Below the pieces are notes generated by a model, which had not been told where the DNA came from, searched no databases, and saw only the letters and a list, made by a program, of their open reading frames with translations. The position numbers were made by a program, and so were the translations under genes. A DNA stretch of 64,000 bases from Ostrinia nubilalis (Eukaryota; Arthropoda; Insecta; Lepidoptera; Crambidae), in NCBI RefSeq assembly GCF_963855985.1, contig NC_087092.1, positions 7,254,001 through 7,318,000 of the forward strand, given 5' to 3'. Every line of letters begins with the position of its first letter. The stretch's first letter is position 1. This document shows positions 12,289 through 23,600 of this stretch, in pieces.

Positions 12289-12718
12289 GTCTTACTAATA
12301 TTATAAATACGAAAGTTTGTGTGGATGTCTGGATGTTTGTTACACTTTCACGCAAAAACTACTAAACAGATTTTGATGAAACTTTACAGTACAGTACAGC
12401 AGTACTAGGCAGTCTGTGTTCAACTATCACTGGGGTCGGACGTTCCTATCGCAAGACCTTTGGTTCACTCAGTTCCGATACGACTCTAGTGCTGTGTGTA
12501 ATTATTTTCGTGAATACACTGAGTTTATTAATTTCTACGAGTGGATTTCATTTTGCCTGAGACCTACGCCATGAACCCTGAACCAGAAGACCCTGTCGCC
12601 AGCGACAGCGACGCTCATCCATCCCTCGCGTCGACAAGAATAACAATGTATAGGCTATAATTTATGACGATCTGTGACAAACTAAATTTCAAGCGGGTGA
12701 AGCCGCGGGCAATCCCAA
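12289..12718 (+). mobile_element. Helitron-like (Lep1-type) non-autonomous element, split by an insert
   Basis: The left part (12289-12388) carries the family signature: AATATTATAAATACGAAAG, CACGCAAAAACTACTAAACA and TTTTGATGAAACTTTACAG. The right part (12646-12718) carries TATAGGCTATAATTTATGA and the terminal GGGTGAAGCCGCGGGC. In the copies at 20701-20900 and 26100-26300 these halves are separated by only about 20-25 bp. Here they are about 257 bp apart, because foreign sequence sits between them. Assignment to a named Lepidoptera repeat family (Lep1, Helitron-like) is from memory. Confidence 0.75.
12390..12645 (+). other. Foreign sequence carried inside the element, with a 29-codon ORF
   Basis: This block replaces the short central spacer of the surrounding element. 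It is less AT-rich than its surroundings. It contains an ATG at 12571 opening an acidic frame, MNPEPEDPVASDSDAH and onward, which runs into the host element and stops at 12660. The organisation, a leader-like stretch followed by a start codon and a codon-like acidic N-terminus, resembles a captured 5' end of a gene or of another transposon. I could not identify the source. Confidence 0.45.
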
Positions 12719-12945
12719 CTAATATTATAAATGCGAAAGTAACTTTGTCTGTCTGTCTGTCTGTTACGCTTTCCCGCTTAAACCTCACAACCGATTTTGA
12801 TGAAATTTGGCATAGAGATAGTTTGAGTCCCGGGAAAGAACATAGGATAGTTTTTATCCCGGTTTTTGAAACAGGGACGCGCGCGATAAAGTTTTTCTGT
12901 GACAGACAAAATTCCACGCGGGCGAAGCCGCGGGCGGAAAGCTAG
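12719..12945 (+). mobile_element. Second Helitron-like or SINE-like element, different subfamily
   Basis: It abuts the preceding element. It begins ACTAATATTATAAATGCGAA, has a (GTCT)n microsatellite at 12746-12763, and contains AACCGATTTTGATGAAATTT in the middle. It ends GGGCGAAGCCGCGGGCGG followed by AAAGCTAGT. The ends match the element family at 20701-20900 but the interior (GTCCCGGGAAAGAACATAGG) differs. Open frames across it on both strands are not gene-like. Confidence 0.72.
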
Positions 12946-12958
12946 TACTACATATTTC

Positions 12959-13010
12959 ATACTAGCTTTTTGCCCGCGACTTCTTCTGCGATGAAGTGGA
13001 AAATGGTTCT
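12959..13010 (-). mobile_element. Terminal fragment of the same family, opposite orientation
   Basis: The sequence ACTAGCTTTTTGCCCGCGAC followed by TTCTTCTGCG is the reverse-oriented end of the element type at 26100-26300. It decays into unrelated AT-rich sequence after about 50 bp. Three related ends therefore lie within 750 bp. Confidence 0.6.
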
Positions 13011-14410
13011 AATAGAATTAAAATATTCTAAGAAAATTAATTTTGTTAAATGATTATATTTTTTGATATAAAATCTACAAATTATTATGTTTAAATATTT
13101 TAATTCTTACAAAATTATGAGATCTTTCTAAAACAAAATTAAAACACTACACCTGCCGCAGATTTCTTTGTAAACAATGTATTTTTGTTTTTCCTTCAGG
13201 TGCTAAAATCACCAGGCTATTGTGTGCGCATACTCTGGAGTATTCCACATACAACTGGTCGTCGGAGAAGCATAGATTTCCATTAAGTCTACTCCGCTAA
13301 AATTCGTGAGGGCGCCAACACTTGCTTTTGTATCGAAAATTAGTATGAGCAGCTGCGCACGCGGTTGCCCGTTGCAGGCTCTATGCAACCACACTATTTT
13401 AAACCGTGGTCCCTAAGCATGAGATGGGAAACTGCACTCTCTTGAATTTGATGGTGTTAGGGGAATCCTAGGAATGAACTTTCCAATGGAATCTCCTCAT
13501 CAATATTGCGAAATTGCGAGTTGCAATGCAATGTTACGTTTTCACTTGTTATTTTATTGTAATCTGACCTTGATTTTTCAAACACGTGTCAAAATAAAAA
13601 AAAATTAAATCAAAAGTACTAAGGAATATTTCATTGATATCAACTTAGAAACAAGCACAGATCACAGAAACTAAAGAGAAATGTGACAAGGGACAAATTG
13701 GAACATATTGCTTGTGAAAGCAATGATGACAGTAGCGACGTCATTATGTAAACAGTATATTGCTTGCATAGTACTAAAGATTATTCGAACGTTGAATACT
13801 GATACCGCAGTGGATAATGAGCACATAATTTGATTTCTTTGTGTGTGAATTTCTAATACGACACTGAGTTTCGAACTCAGCGCATTACTTAGCATCTCTC
13901 TATATTTCTATGGAACCAAGTTATCTCCAAAATAACATTCCACACCTTTTTAACCTAGTCAGGTAATAATTTTAATAAAATACGAAGCACGTCATCTATC
14001 AATAGGATATATGTATATTTTAGAAGTTACTAAATTATGCATAAAATATAAACACTTTAGAAGTTTAGTCAAATCGTAGAATTTCTGAAAAACAAGTACT
14101 AAAATCGTACTGAAAAAAAAAGTGTTAATAATATGTTATCTAATTTATTTATTAAACGTCGAATTTTATCAAAGATTTTGGACTAAAGTTTTTAAAAATA
14201 TTTTATAGCCTACATAGAAAAAAATTACGATTCTAAATCGTGAAAGAATTTTTTTCGGAGCCTATTGCCTCCAATCAAACAAACAAACAATTAAATCTTT
14301 CCTCTTTCATTAGTATAGATTTAACAACAAAGCTTCCCTCTCGAAACAAAACGCTTCTTTTCCTTCTTCACGAAACAAAACTCAAAGCGGATAAATAAAT
14401 AAACAAATCT
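13011..14410. other. No gene recognised
   Basis: The block at 13210-13400 is less AT-rich than its neighbours and may be an old repeat, since it has no conserved protein in any frame that I can recognise. The rest is AT-rich filler with short A-runs. Confidence 0.45.
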
Positions 14411-14416
14411 TTGGAC

Positions 14417-14665
14417 AATTTCACAGCGCCATCTAGTCCAAAAGTAGGCAACCAATATGATTGTGTTAAGGGTGCTAGCATAATGGATATACTTTTTTAT
14501 AATTTATTTATTAAATTAAATACATGGTACCTACATTTATTTATTTATTTATTTTATAGAAACCAACAGCGATACATTGAAAAATTATACATTGTTACAC
14601 CCAGATCCGTCAAAAAAATTAAAATTCATCATTTCAATTTCTGCTCGGCCGGCCGACTCGAAACA
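14417..14665. repeat. Degraded dispersed Lepidoptera repeat (CAGCGCCATCTAGTC type)
   Basis: It starts CAGCGCCATCTAGTCCAAAA, passes through a (TTTA)n run at 14538-14556, and reaches ACACCCAGATCCGTC near 14600. This order of landmarks is that of a widespread lepidopteran SINE/LINE-derived repeat in my recollection. The 155-codon frame crossing it has low-complexity and repeat content and is rejected as a gene. Confidence 0.45.
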
Positions 14666-14879
14666 GCCTCTCGGCATAGTATCAAATGTATTTGGTCGCC
14701 GTACAAATCACCGCTTCACGACACGAACGCACGTAAACGTCACGGCGGGAAAAATGACACAGGTCCTGCCTTGACGGGCGCTCGCGCCATACTAATCGAT
14801 GTCGGCTTGCGCATTGTAATTTATACTGATATTCACATCAATATTTTGACAAAGTGGTTACTAATATTTAAACAATAAC

Positions 14880-16800
14880 TGTAGAAATCAATTCTACAAT
14901 GAATATTCTTTATTTTGGGATACTTTTATTGCAGTTATTGCTGTGTTTTTAAACCAAAAACCACGATCAAAATGTGACGTTAATCTTCAAATTTGCCAAA
15001 TTATTTTTAGATTTTACTCAATAATGGTAATGAAATTCAAGAATCTATTTCATTAATGGACTACAAGAATATATGTCCGATGATTACTATATATTTTTAA
15101 GCTTATTATATGAGCATAAATAATAGATACAGGACTTTGAAAATGAGTCTGCGGCAATTTTTCCGTAAAATGGTTGTGGGAGATGGGGCACTGTGAATTA
15201 AGCAAAAGAGTTTTAGTAAATCCGTTTCATTAATGGTCAACACCAAGGATTGACCTATCTTTCGCAGTTATTAAATAATCTCTGGGTGTTGCTTAAGGTA
15301 GTAATTCATGCTTCCAAAATCTTAGAAATTCGCCCGAAAATGTAAAATGGCTCTTAACGGTGATCAATAACGAATTCCGTGGTGGATCACAAAAACTCTA
15401 CCATTTAGAAATAAATCAACAATAAACTATTGTAATTTTCAGATAGCAATATTCTGTACATCATAATGATTGAATCGGTTTCAAATGAAAGTAAATAATT
15501 TGCAAAATCATTATTATGAATATAGTATTTCTTGTAGGTGTACCTACCAACGGTACGTGATTCAATGTCACTTTCCTCGACAAAACAAATGCTACGTGGG
15601 TGGGCATAGCAAGAGAAATTTGAAGGTCTAACTCTATTCTCTAGCCAAATATTTTTCTAATTAAGATCATGGCATCGCTACGAAGATCCGTTATTGCCGA
15701 AAGGTTAATTTATTTCATTTGTTTTCCAACAGCCAGTGAAACTTTACTGACGATTTAGCTTACTAAAAGCTATCTGGCTAAAAAATGAGCAAGTTACTTA
15801 AATCCCTAACGTACACAACGCCCACGTTCTGTCTCGTTTGTTTACAGTATTGTGCACGGCTGCGGAATAATATGTTTCAAAGTGAAATAACGCGCCCGCC
15901 GAAACTGCGGCCCAGTTGGTCTGTGTTTTATTGTGTGTAAGCGAGATATCGTACAGTTGGTTGCCGAGTAATCGAGTATAAATAGCGAATAGACAACAAA
16001 GAATCAACAATCTCGGATGCCGCTGTCGAATTTCGAGATTAATCTTTCCCTGAGTGTTGAAAACATTGCGGCGAGCGATCTAGAATAGATTTTACATGCA
16101 TGCCTATTGTTGTTATAGCTCTGCCCGTACTCAAATCTTAATTTACCGACGAAATTTCTAGTTACATTCGCGCATTTAAATATTTGAGTTGCTAGTTAGT
16201 ACCTACCTACTTAGTTGATTAGTCTATAAAGTAGCTGTGTGCATTTCGTAGTAAAACTTATCCAGTATCTTCCTAATAATACTTACGTATTCCTTCCATA
16301 ACTAAAGAAATCAGCTTATTCAAGGTACCTAGGCCCTTTGGTTAACTGTGTCCAGTGAATAAGTTAAAAAGAAAGCAAATTAAGTAAATACCCAAAATTA
16401 CCTTACGCCTTTAGTAAGTTAATTAAGTAAATACTCAAAATTACCGTAACCTTTGAAAACTTTGTAACGTTATTAATTTAGCAGTTCAAATAAAAAAGCG
16501 CGCGATGTAGGTTACGAGATGTTTGCAGTTCGCAGCACAGTATAAATCAGGCAAAACGGTCTATCTCTAAGACCTAGGTAATTAGTAGGTAATTAGGTAA
16601 TTATTTATAATACGAGTAGGTATTTTGAATTTTCCCAGTCACCTGGGTAAAATCTACTTAAGATCAGAATCTATTCAATTCAATATGGTACCTACTTCAC
16701 TTATTTGCTCAGAGGAATTGATTTCCTTTGCATAATCTGGATTTTACCTTATAAAAGGAGCACTTGAAATGAAAGTAAGTATTGTTGTTTTAAGTTTAGC
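14880..16800. other. No gene recognised; one possible promoter
   Basis: AT-rich DNA. The only notable island is 15830-16090, which is GC-richer and holds a TATA-like box, entered separately. Confidence 0.45.
15976..16010 (+). promoter_or_regulatory. Possible TATA promoter, plus strand
   Basis: The sequence GTATAAATAGCG (TATA at 15977) is followed about 27 bp later by ATCAACAATCTC, a position suitable for initiation. A short frame then opens at 16017 (MPLSNFEINLSLSVENIAAS, 23 codons in all, stop at 16086-16088). The box lies in a local GC-richer island. Nothing downstream confirms a transcript. Confidence 0.22.
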
Positions 16801-16805
16801 CTTGG

Positions 16806-16989
16806 CAGGGGTGGCCAACTTGATTAGACATAAGATCTACTGTTTACTAACGAAACCCTGGGTGATCTAACACTTACATACTTCTTGAAATCTTATATGA
16901 AACAGCATAGTTTAGTACAAAATCATCATTTTTTGCCTTGCCACGATCGACTGGACTAATAGTCGCGATCGACCGGTTGGCCACCCCTG
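16806..16989. mobile_element. hAT-like MITE, 184 bp
   Basis: The terminal inverted repeats CAGGGGTGGCCAAC and GTTGGCCACCCCTG are perfect over 14 bp and start with CAG, as hAT-superfamily ends usually do. The 8-bp flanks (AGCCTTGG and ATCTATGG) agree at five of eight positions and could be a decayed target duplication. No coding sequence. Confidence 0.75.
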
Positions 16990-16992
16990 ATC

Positions 16993-17145
16993 TATGGGTT
17001 CGGCCAATCCAACGCGTGCAGCCTTCGTGTGCGATGGCGATCCTACTGATTTCTACAGATCGCCATTTCCATCGCGCATATAGGCTGCTGCATGCGTTGG
17101 TTTGGCCCTCAGATGATGATCTTCTGAGGTTTGGCCGAACCCATA
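16993..17145. mobile_element. TA-flanked MITE, 153 bp including the TA flanks
   Basis: It opens TATGGGTTCGGCCA and closes TGGCCGAACCCATA, with TA at each edge. It contains a second internal pair (GCGATGGCGATC and GATCGCCATTTCCATCGC) and a small hairpin, CCTCAGATGATGATCTTCTGAGG, at 17107-17129. It begins 3 bp after the hAT-like MITE ends. Confidence 0.75.
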
Positions 17146-17620
17146 TTTAGGTAGTCAATCTATCTTTCAATCAAATCTTTTGCCTACTGAGTTTAGCATT
17201 GTTTGGTTGCTTATAATAAAGAAAGGCGCTCTTATTTTTAAGAGTTATTATAATATGATTAAAGTGTGAGTTGTGAGACTTATGAGTAAATTATTGTTTT
17301 TAGTCTTTGAAAATAATAAAAATGAAAACAAAACAAAGGAAATTAAAACAGTGAAGAGAAGGTATGGACTAGATCACTTTGCCGGCCCAAAGTGGGGGTT
17401 AATTAAAAAAAAAGATGACGGTGACAGCTTATGTCACTTTGACGTTTGACGATAAAAAAAAACAAATCTTGTTGCATGTTGCACGGCTTTGTTTGTTGTT
17501 GTGTTTTTATTTCTATTCGCCGTGTTTTTGAGATAATTAAATTAATAATGTAATATTTGTATCTAAGTAGTGCATTTGAAAGCGCCAATATCTCGGTTCA
17601 CTGAATATATTTCCTGTAAA
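17146..17620 (+). promoter_or_regulatory. Presumed 5' flank and leader of fused
   Basis: This is the only sequence between the upstream MITE and the fused start codon. It lacks a clear TATA box. It contains TGTCACTTTGACGTTTGACG at 17434-17453, a motif I have seen near lepidopteran gene starts. The transcription start cannot be placed from sequence alone. Confidence 0.35.
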
Positions 17621-20600
17621 ATGGAGAGCTACGATGTTATATCTTTCGTTGGTGAAGGATCGTTCGGTCGAGTTTTTAAAGCAAAACATAAAGAAACTGA
17701 CGATGTTGTGGCATTAAAAGTTATAAGAAAGGTTCGTAGAGATCACGAATGATGGTCTAACTATTACCATGGCTTTTGTCTGACATAGTATTGCAATTTT
17801 ACAGAAAGGCCGCTCTTCTAAGGATTTGAAGAATTTGAGGCAAGAATGTGACATTCAGAGGCAGCTTAAACACCCCAATATAATTCGTATGATATACAGC
17901 TTTGACACGGAGTCAGAGTTGGTAGTGGTTACTGAGTATGCTGAAAAGGAGCTACATAGCATATTGGCTAAAGAAGGTTGTCTTAATGAAGAGCAAGTGA
18001 AGAAAATCACATGGGACTTGGTGTCTGCATTGTATTATTTGCACTCTCATAGAGTTTTGCACAGGTATGTGTACATAATGTGTAAACTAATCACATGCAG
18101 TAGGGGTTTGAGGCATTTTGAAGCATTGTATTGAAGGTCATGCCCATATTCGGTCCTAGCAGATAGCATAATATACATTACAATTAATCTACAATATAAG
18201 TGTATCAATAAGTAATAATAATAACTTTTGGTACTTATTGTCACCTTGAATTTGATGATTTACCTATGATAATCCTCCATTTGGTACAGTTATCTGTTAT
18301 TTTTTGCTGGAATACAAATTTTAGCTGTCTTTGCAATATTCATATTGTTTTTGTTTTGATTTCAGGGACCTAAAACCTCAAAATGTGCTATTAGATAGTA
18401 CAGGTCGGGCGAAGCTGTGTGACTTTGGATTAGCAAGACTAATGACCAACACTACACATATTTTAACATCCATCAAAGGTACTCCTCTATACATGGCACC
18501 TGAATTAATTGAAGAGAAGCCTTATGACCACCAGGTAAAGCAAGCATGAAACAGTGAAGACATGGCAACATAATAATATTTTTGTTATAAATATTTTTTC
18601 AGTAAGATAGGCCTAATGAAATATTGATTTAAATGGATGCGGCCAGATTCTACACATGAAACAACTTGTAGCCATCCTAATTACTATTTTAATTATAATT
18701 ATTTTCTTATTTCAGGCAGACCTATGGTCTCTAGGATGTATAGTATACGAACTGATGGCAGGCCAACCCCCATTCTGTACTATGTCCATACTGCAGCTAG
18801 TGCATATGATAAAACATAAACCGGTACAATGGCCAAGTTTTATCAGCATGAAAGCTCGGTCCTTTTTACAGGTAATTCAAGTTTTAATACATTCTTACGA
18901 ATTTACATTAAAGAAATAGCTAGCAGTGCAGTGGAATTTGCTAATTTCACTTATAACTTTCTGACAGCATTACATCATTTCCCATCTTTAAAATTCAGAA
19001 TCCATTCTTTGGATTGAATGTACTTTCTCCTTAATTTAAAGAATGAATATTTCATAAAGATCTGGTTTTTTGGCAGGGCTTACTTCATAAAGATCCTATG
19101 AAGAGAATGAGTTGGCCAGAAATTTTAGAGCACCAGTTTGTAGCTGGCCATGTGCTTATTCTACCAGAAGATGTCCAGAGTGAATCTCCATTCACCAAAC
19201 CCCTAACTCATAGTCAGCAGGAAGCTAAACAACTCCAAAGGGATAAAATAAATACTAATGCAAGGTAACATCTCTTTTAAATTTTTATATTGCGAAAATA
19301 CAATCAAATTAACTATAATGTGATGTCTAGATTATGGTCAATATGTGGGTGATGCCTTTTGATTCTTGCCATGGAAATTGTATAATTATTTGTTGCCAGT
19401 TGTAAAAATATTTTGTAAATTATATTGACTTCAGGTTAATGAAGATGGAAGGAGAATCAATTAAAACTGAAAGAAGGGAACATGATCTTCGTAACATCCG
19501 CGTAATGCAGGCAATGGAGTGTGTGCCGATGTCAGACGACGATAGTGTCAGAGCAACCAGTGCGTTCAGTGTCCGAGACAGTCTCAAAACTGATGACGAA
19601 GACCAATCGCAACCCATCACTGCTGCCAACGCAAAGTTGCTAAGACACGAATACAATGTAATGAACAACTCGAATCTCGTAGTTTGCAACTTAGAAAAAA
19701 ACATGGCTCAATTAATGCGTGCCAACAAAAAACAAAATGATGCAAATTTGAATAAAATGGATAAAATTGTTGAAGAAAAACAGAATGTAGAGAAAATTGC
19801 TGATGAATCAAAGACTGAAAGTGCCAACGACAAACCAGTAGCTGATGTAAAACAAAAGGTGAATTCGGTTGACACTGCTTCCCATAGCTTGGAGAACCCC
19901 AAAAGTTCAACGAAATGCAGTAGCGATATTAGTTCGGGCTTGAGTAAAAGTGTCCCACCGTCTTATAAACAGAAGCTGTTGCAATTTTCAAGAGATAAAT
20001 TGCGGTTTGGTAGTGGGGGAAACAGACTGACCAGAAGTATTAAACGATCATTCCATTTTAGCAGAAGTTGGGATAAAAACAAGCATGATACTCAAAGACA
20101 CACATCCGAGCCTAATGTGGAGATTCCGAGTTTGATTGATACAGATAAAGAAAAATGTTCTAAAGAGGAAAAGGATGAGGACAGTGAAAAATGTGATGTC
20201 ATTGAAGAGACATCAGATGATAAAGAGATTGCTAATAATGATCGAATGATTAAGCCTGAAGAAAAACGTGAAGGTAAATATCTTATTTAACACATTTTAC
20301 TTTTCTCATTGTAATTATAGTGTGGATTTAATGTAATGATACCTAATATTTTACTTTCAGCTAAAGAGCCATCTTCAATAGAATTGGAAGAGTGGGAAGC
20401 ATTCTTAAACTCTAATATTACTGAGGTTATGGATGGCGATGTGGAGTCTCTCACGCAACTTAATATGGTATGACGTCATAGTAAATATTTGTTAATCAGT
20501 AAGGGTCAGTTTTTAGTCCGTAGTAAAAACGACCACTCAGCGAAACTGATACCACTTCCAATGTGGATAGAGTTAGCGATGTCTCGTATCATCAGTCCGA

Positions 20601-23600
20601 TGTCGAAACTATCAGCATATCACTCTTTGTTGCCACCATATAAGATGCCACAGCATTCAGCTTGATATTCCGTCGTCCGTACCAAGAGCCTATCCTACTT
20701 CCTACTATCCTACTAATATTATAAATGCGAAAGTTTGGATGTCATGATGTCTGGATGTTTGTTACTCTTTCACGCAAAAACTACTGAACGGATTTTGATG
20801 AAACTTTACAGCATTATTGTTTAACCCAGAATGAGGTATAGGCTATAATAATTTATGACAACGAAATTTGACGCGGGTGAAACCGCGGGCAAAAGCTAGT
20901 TTTTCATATTATGGTGCAGTCATGACCCTAATGTACTTCGTAATTAATTCCGCTCGCGCTGTAATTACCTACTTACATAAGGTTTAAATTCGAATGAAAA
21001 TGTGACTACATTTTTCTAGGTGAGCATGGTGATAGGCGTGGTAGGCAGCGCCGCTAAAGGGACGAAGGGGGCTCGCGTGTGCGGCGCCGTGGCCGCGCTA
21101 TTGGCGCTACCCGCGCTAGTCCACACCCTGCCTAGGCATACGCTTTTGAACATTCAGGATGTAAGTATTACCAGGCCTGTTCATCTCCGCGAGTTTACAT
21201 CGAAAACAAAACACGCACGATGGCCCACCTACAGGATACTATTAGACAAGGCCTCACATACGAGCGAACATTGACTCACGCACGCGTATTCGCGTGTATG
21301 ATGGAAAAAATAAAGAAAATGGCGTACTAAATACTGTGTAGTATTTAACTGCCTAAATAATAATAAAAACACAGAATGTCCTTTTTTAAGTTGCCTGAAG
21401 ACACTGAGAGGTAAATAAGTAGTTAATATTATTCATGATAATTCATGCTAAATCATGTATTTCCTCCGCCATTTTCTGCAATTTGGCACCTCACGTCACA
21501 CCATTTTACCGAAGTCAGTCCTATAGCTTCGGCGCAGTACCGATCACTGACGTTTGTCAACAAAATGGTGCTTGACTCTTGAGACAAGCTAAATTACACC
21601 ATATTGTTAATGACATTGAGCATACATTTTTTTAAATACCTTCGCGAAGTAAAACTTCTGTACGTAGTACTTATTATTATTCTGTGGTATTACGTCTAGG
21701 AATTTAAAGCCTGCAATACACGTTGGCCTAGCGTCGCCGAGTGAATGCCAGTACCAAGGTGTAGACAGTAAATTTGCATTGTCTTGCCGTCGCTCGGTGT
21801 CGCTCGCCTAGTTGGCCGAGGTAAGTCAACCGCCAACGTGTACAGAACTCATTTGGCGTAGCTTGTTACAACTAGCGATCACTCGCGACCACTTGCCGCA
21901 CTTCGGAACGTTGTCAGTTTTTCAGCACAAATCAAAGGCGCTCACGCGCACTCGGCCAATAGTGTTCACATGTTTGACCGCGTATTTTGCATTGGTTTTC
22001 GACAAACTTGCCAAACGTCGAGGCAATACGACTTGCCTTGTATTAATTTGACTACGCTCGCGTTGTCCTAAGCTCGGCCAACGTGTATTGCCGGCTTAAA
22101 ATATTACTCACCCTTATATTTATGTACAACCTGGTCGAGTTAATTGCACACCTGGCTTCCGTGGCGTCACATAAACGTTCTGGAATGGACGGGGCAAATG
22201 GGGGAGGTTAGCGGGTAAGTAAGTATGCGGGAGTCGTATTCCATACAGCGAGGTGCGCAGTTAGCTCGATCGGGTTGTAGTATAAATACTATTGTTTAAA
22301 AACTATCCTATTGTTTTTTACAGGTGTATCTAGAAGCGAAAGTGGTGTATAATTTTGTGGCAGCAATTAACACTTTGATGAGGAATAACAAAGATTCTGA
22401 CGACGGCTCTGAAGAAAAGTAAGTGTTATTTGATGTATGTGAATTGATTGCTGGTGTCAACTCCCGTATTCGTTCAATATCATCTTTCATATTTTGACTT
22501 TTGGTGGGAGGGACTTACGAGACTCGAACGAGCGCGCTACGAGCGTTTGACTCGTGCTCGATTATGCTCCGCCTATAATCGGTTTTTGACGAATATGTAA
22601 GGATTTGCATCGCGCTCTACTATGTTAGAGGAGAGTGATTATTGTAGGTACGTCCACACTTTCTTTTTATCCACAACGAGGAAGCTTTTGGCCTGTATCT
22701 CACCTGATGGTAAGTGACGATCTGCAGGCCGAAGGTGGAAGCGAGCTTTACCCGGAATCCTCAACCACGGAGGAACTGGCTATCTTACCTCTAACTGCCG
22801 GAACACAATAATGCTGTTAACATTGTTGTTATGGCGACAGACTTAGGTAAGATGGTGGTAGCTAGCCAGGCGGACTTAGAACAAGCCCTACCACCAACCA
22901 AACCGAACAGAAAAATCTGCCCCACTGGGAATCGAACCCGGGACCTTCACTTGTCACCGCGAGTAAGCGGGTCGGGTTGCGCTCAGCTCGTGTTCGGCTC
23001 TCATGTGTGTAGCATACCTCTATTTTTTCTTTTAATAAATTATTTTATGTTTCAAATCTACATTATTCTGTTCGCAGGCTGCAAGGCGTCGGGCGCATGC
23101 TAGAAGTGTGTTCGTGGCTGTGCGTGCGTTCGTGCCGCGGCGTGCGCCAGTTCGCGCTCGCGCTCGCCACCTACAACGCGCATCCTGTGATCACCGCGCT
23201 GCTGATGCAGTGTGAGTTACAATCTGCGAGTTGTTATGAGCCCTAATGCTAGCCCTAATGGCACATTTTTGACTGACAACTCGGTCATCCGACGATCAAA
23301 GGATAATCTTTGTCTTAAAATAACTATAAAATTAAACGCACGCATCGCGCATTCCGTGCTCAACGCGCTGCTGATGCAATGTGAGTTACAAAACTTAACC
23401 CCGATAGACGGATGGAATTTGGATATTCCCTCTCGTTCCCACCGCTGAAAGTTCTGTGTCAGGATCTACAGTTTGACCGCCAATAAAAATCCAACCTGTG
23501 AAGGTCAAGTTTGTCCCGGGGGAAATTTAAACTGTTATTGGCCCGCAATGGAAAATACATAGATATAGTTGGATGGATATAAAAGTAAAATGGTTATAGC

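Noticed and set aside
12615..12960. Three overlapping 60-100 codon frames on both strands
   Set aside because: They run across two Helitron-like elements and follow the repeat boundaries, with no domain or splice signals.
14411..14878. 155-codon plus-strand frame
   Set aside because: It spans a known type of dispersed repeat and a TTTA microsatellite. Composition is irregular and there is no recognisable domain.
17570..17620. Upstream extension of fused beginning at 17570
   Set aside because: The upstream start would be GTG, not ATG. The family begins at MESYD-like sequence with the kinase domain at residue 1.
22915..22945. Possible tRNA gene
   Set aside because: Only a B-box-like motif is present. 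There is no acceptor or anticodon stem, and it lies at the end of a SINE-like repeat.
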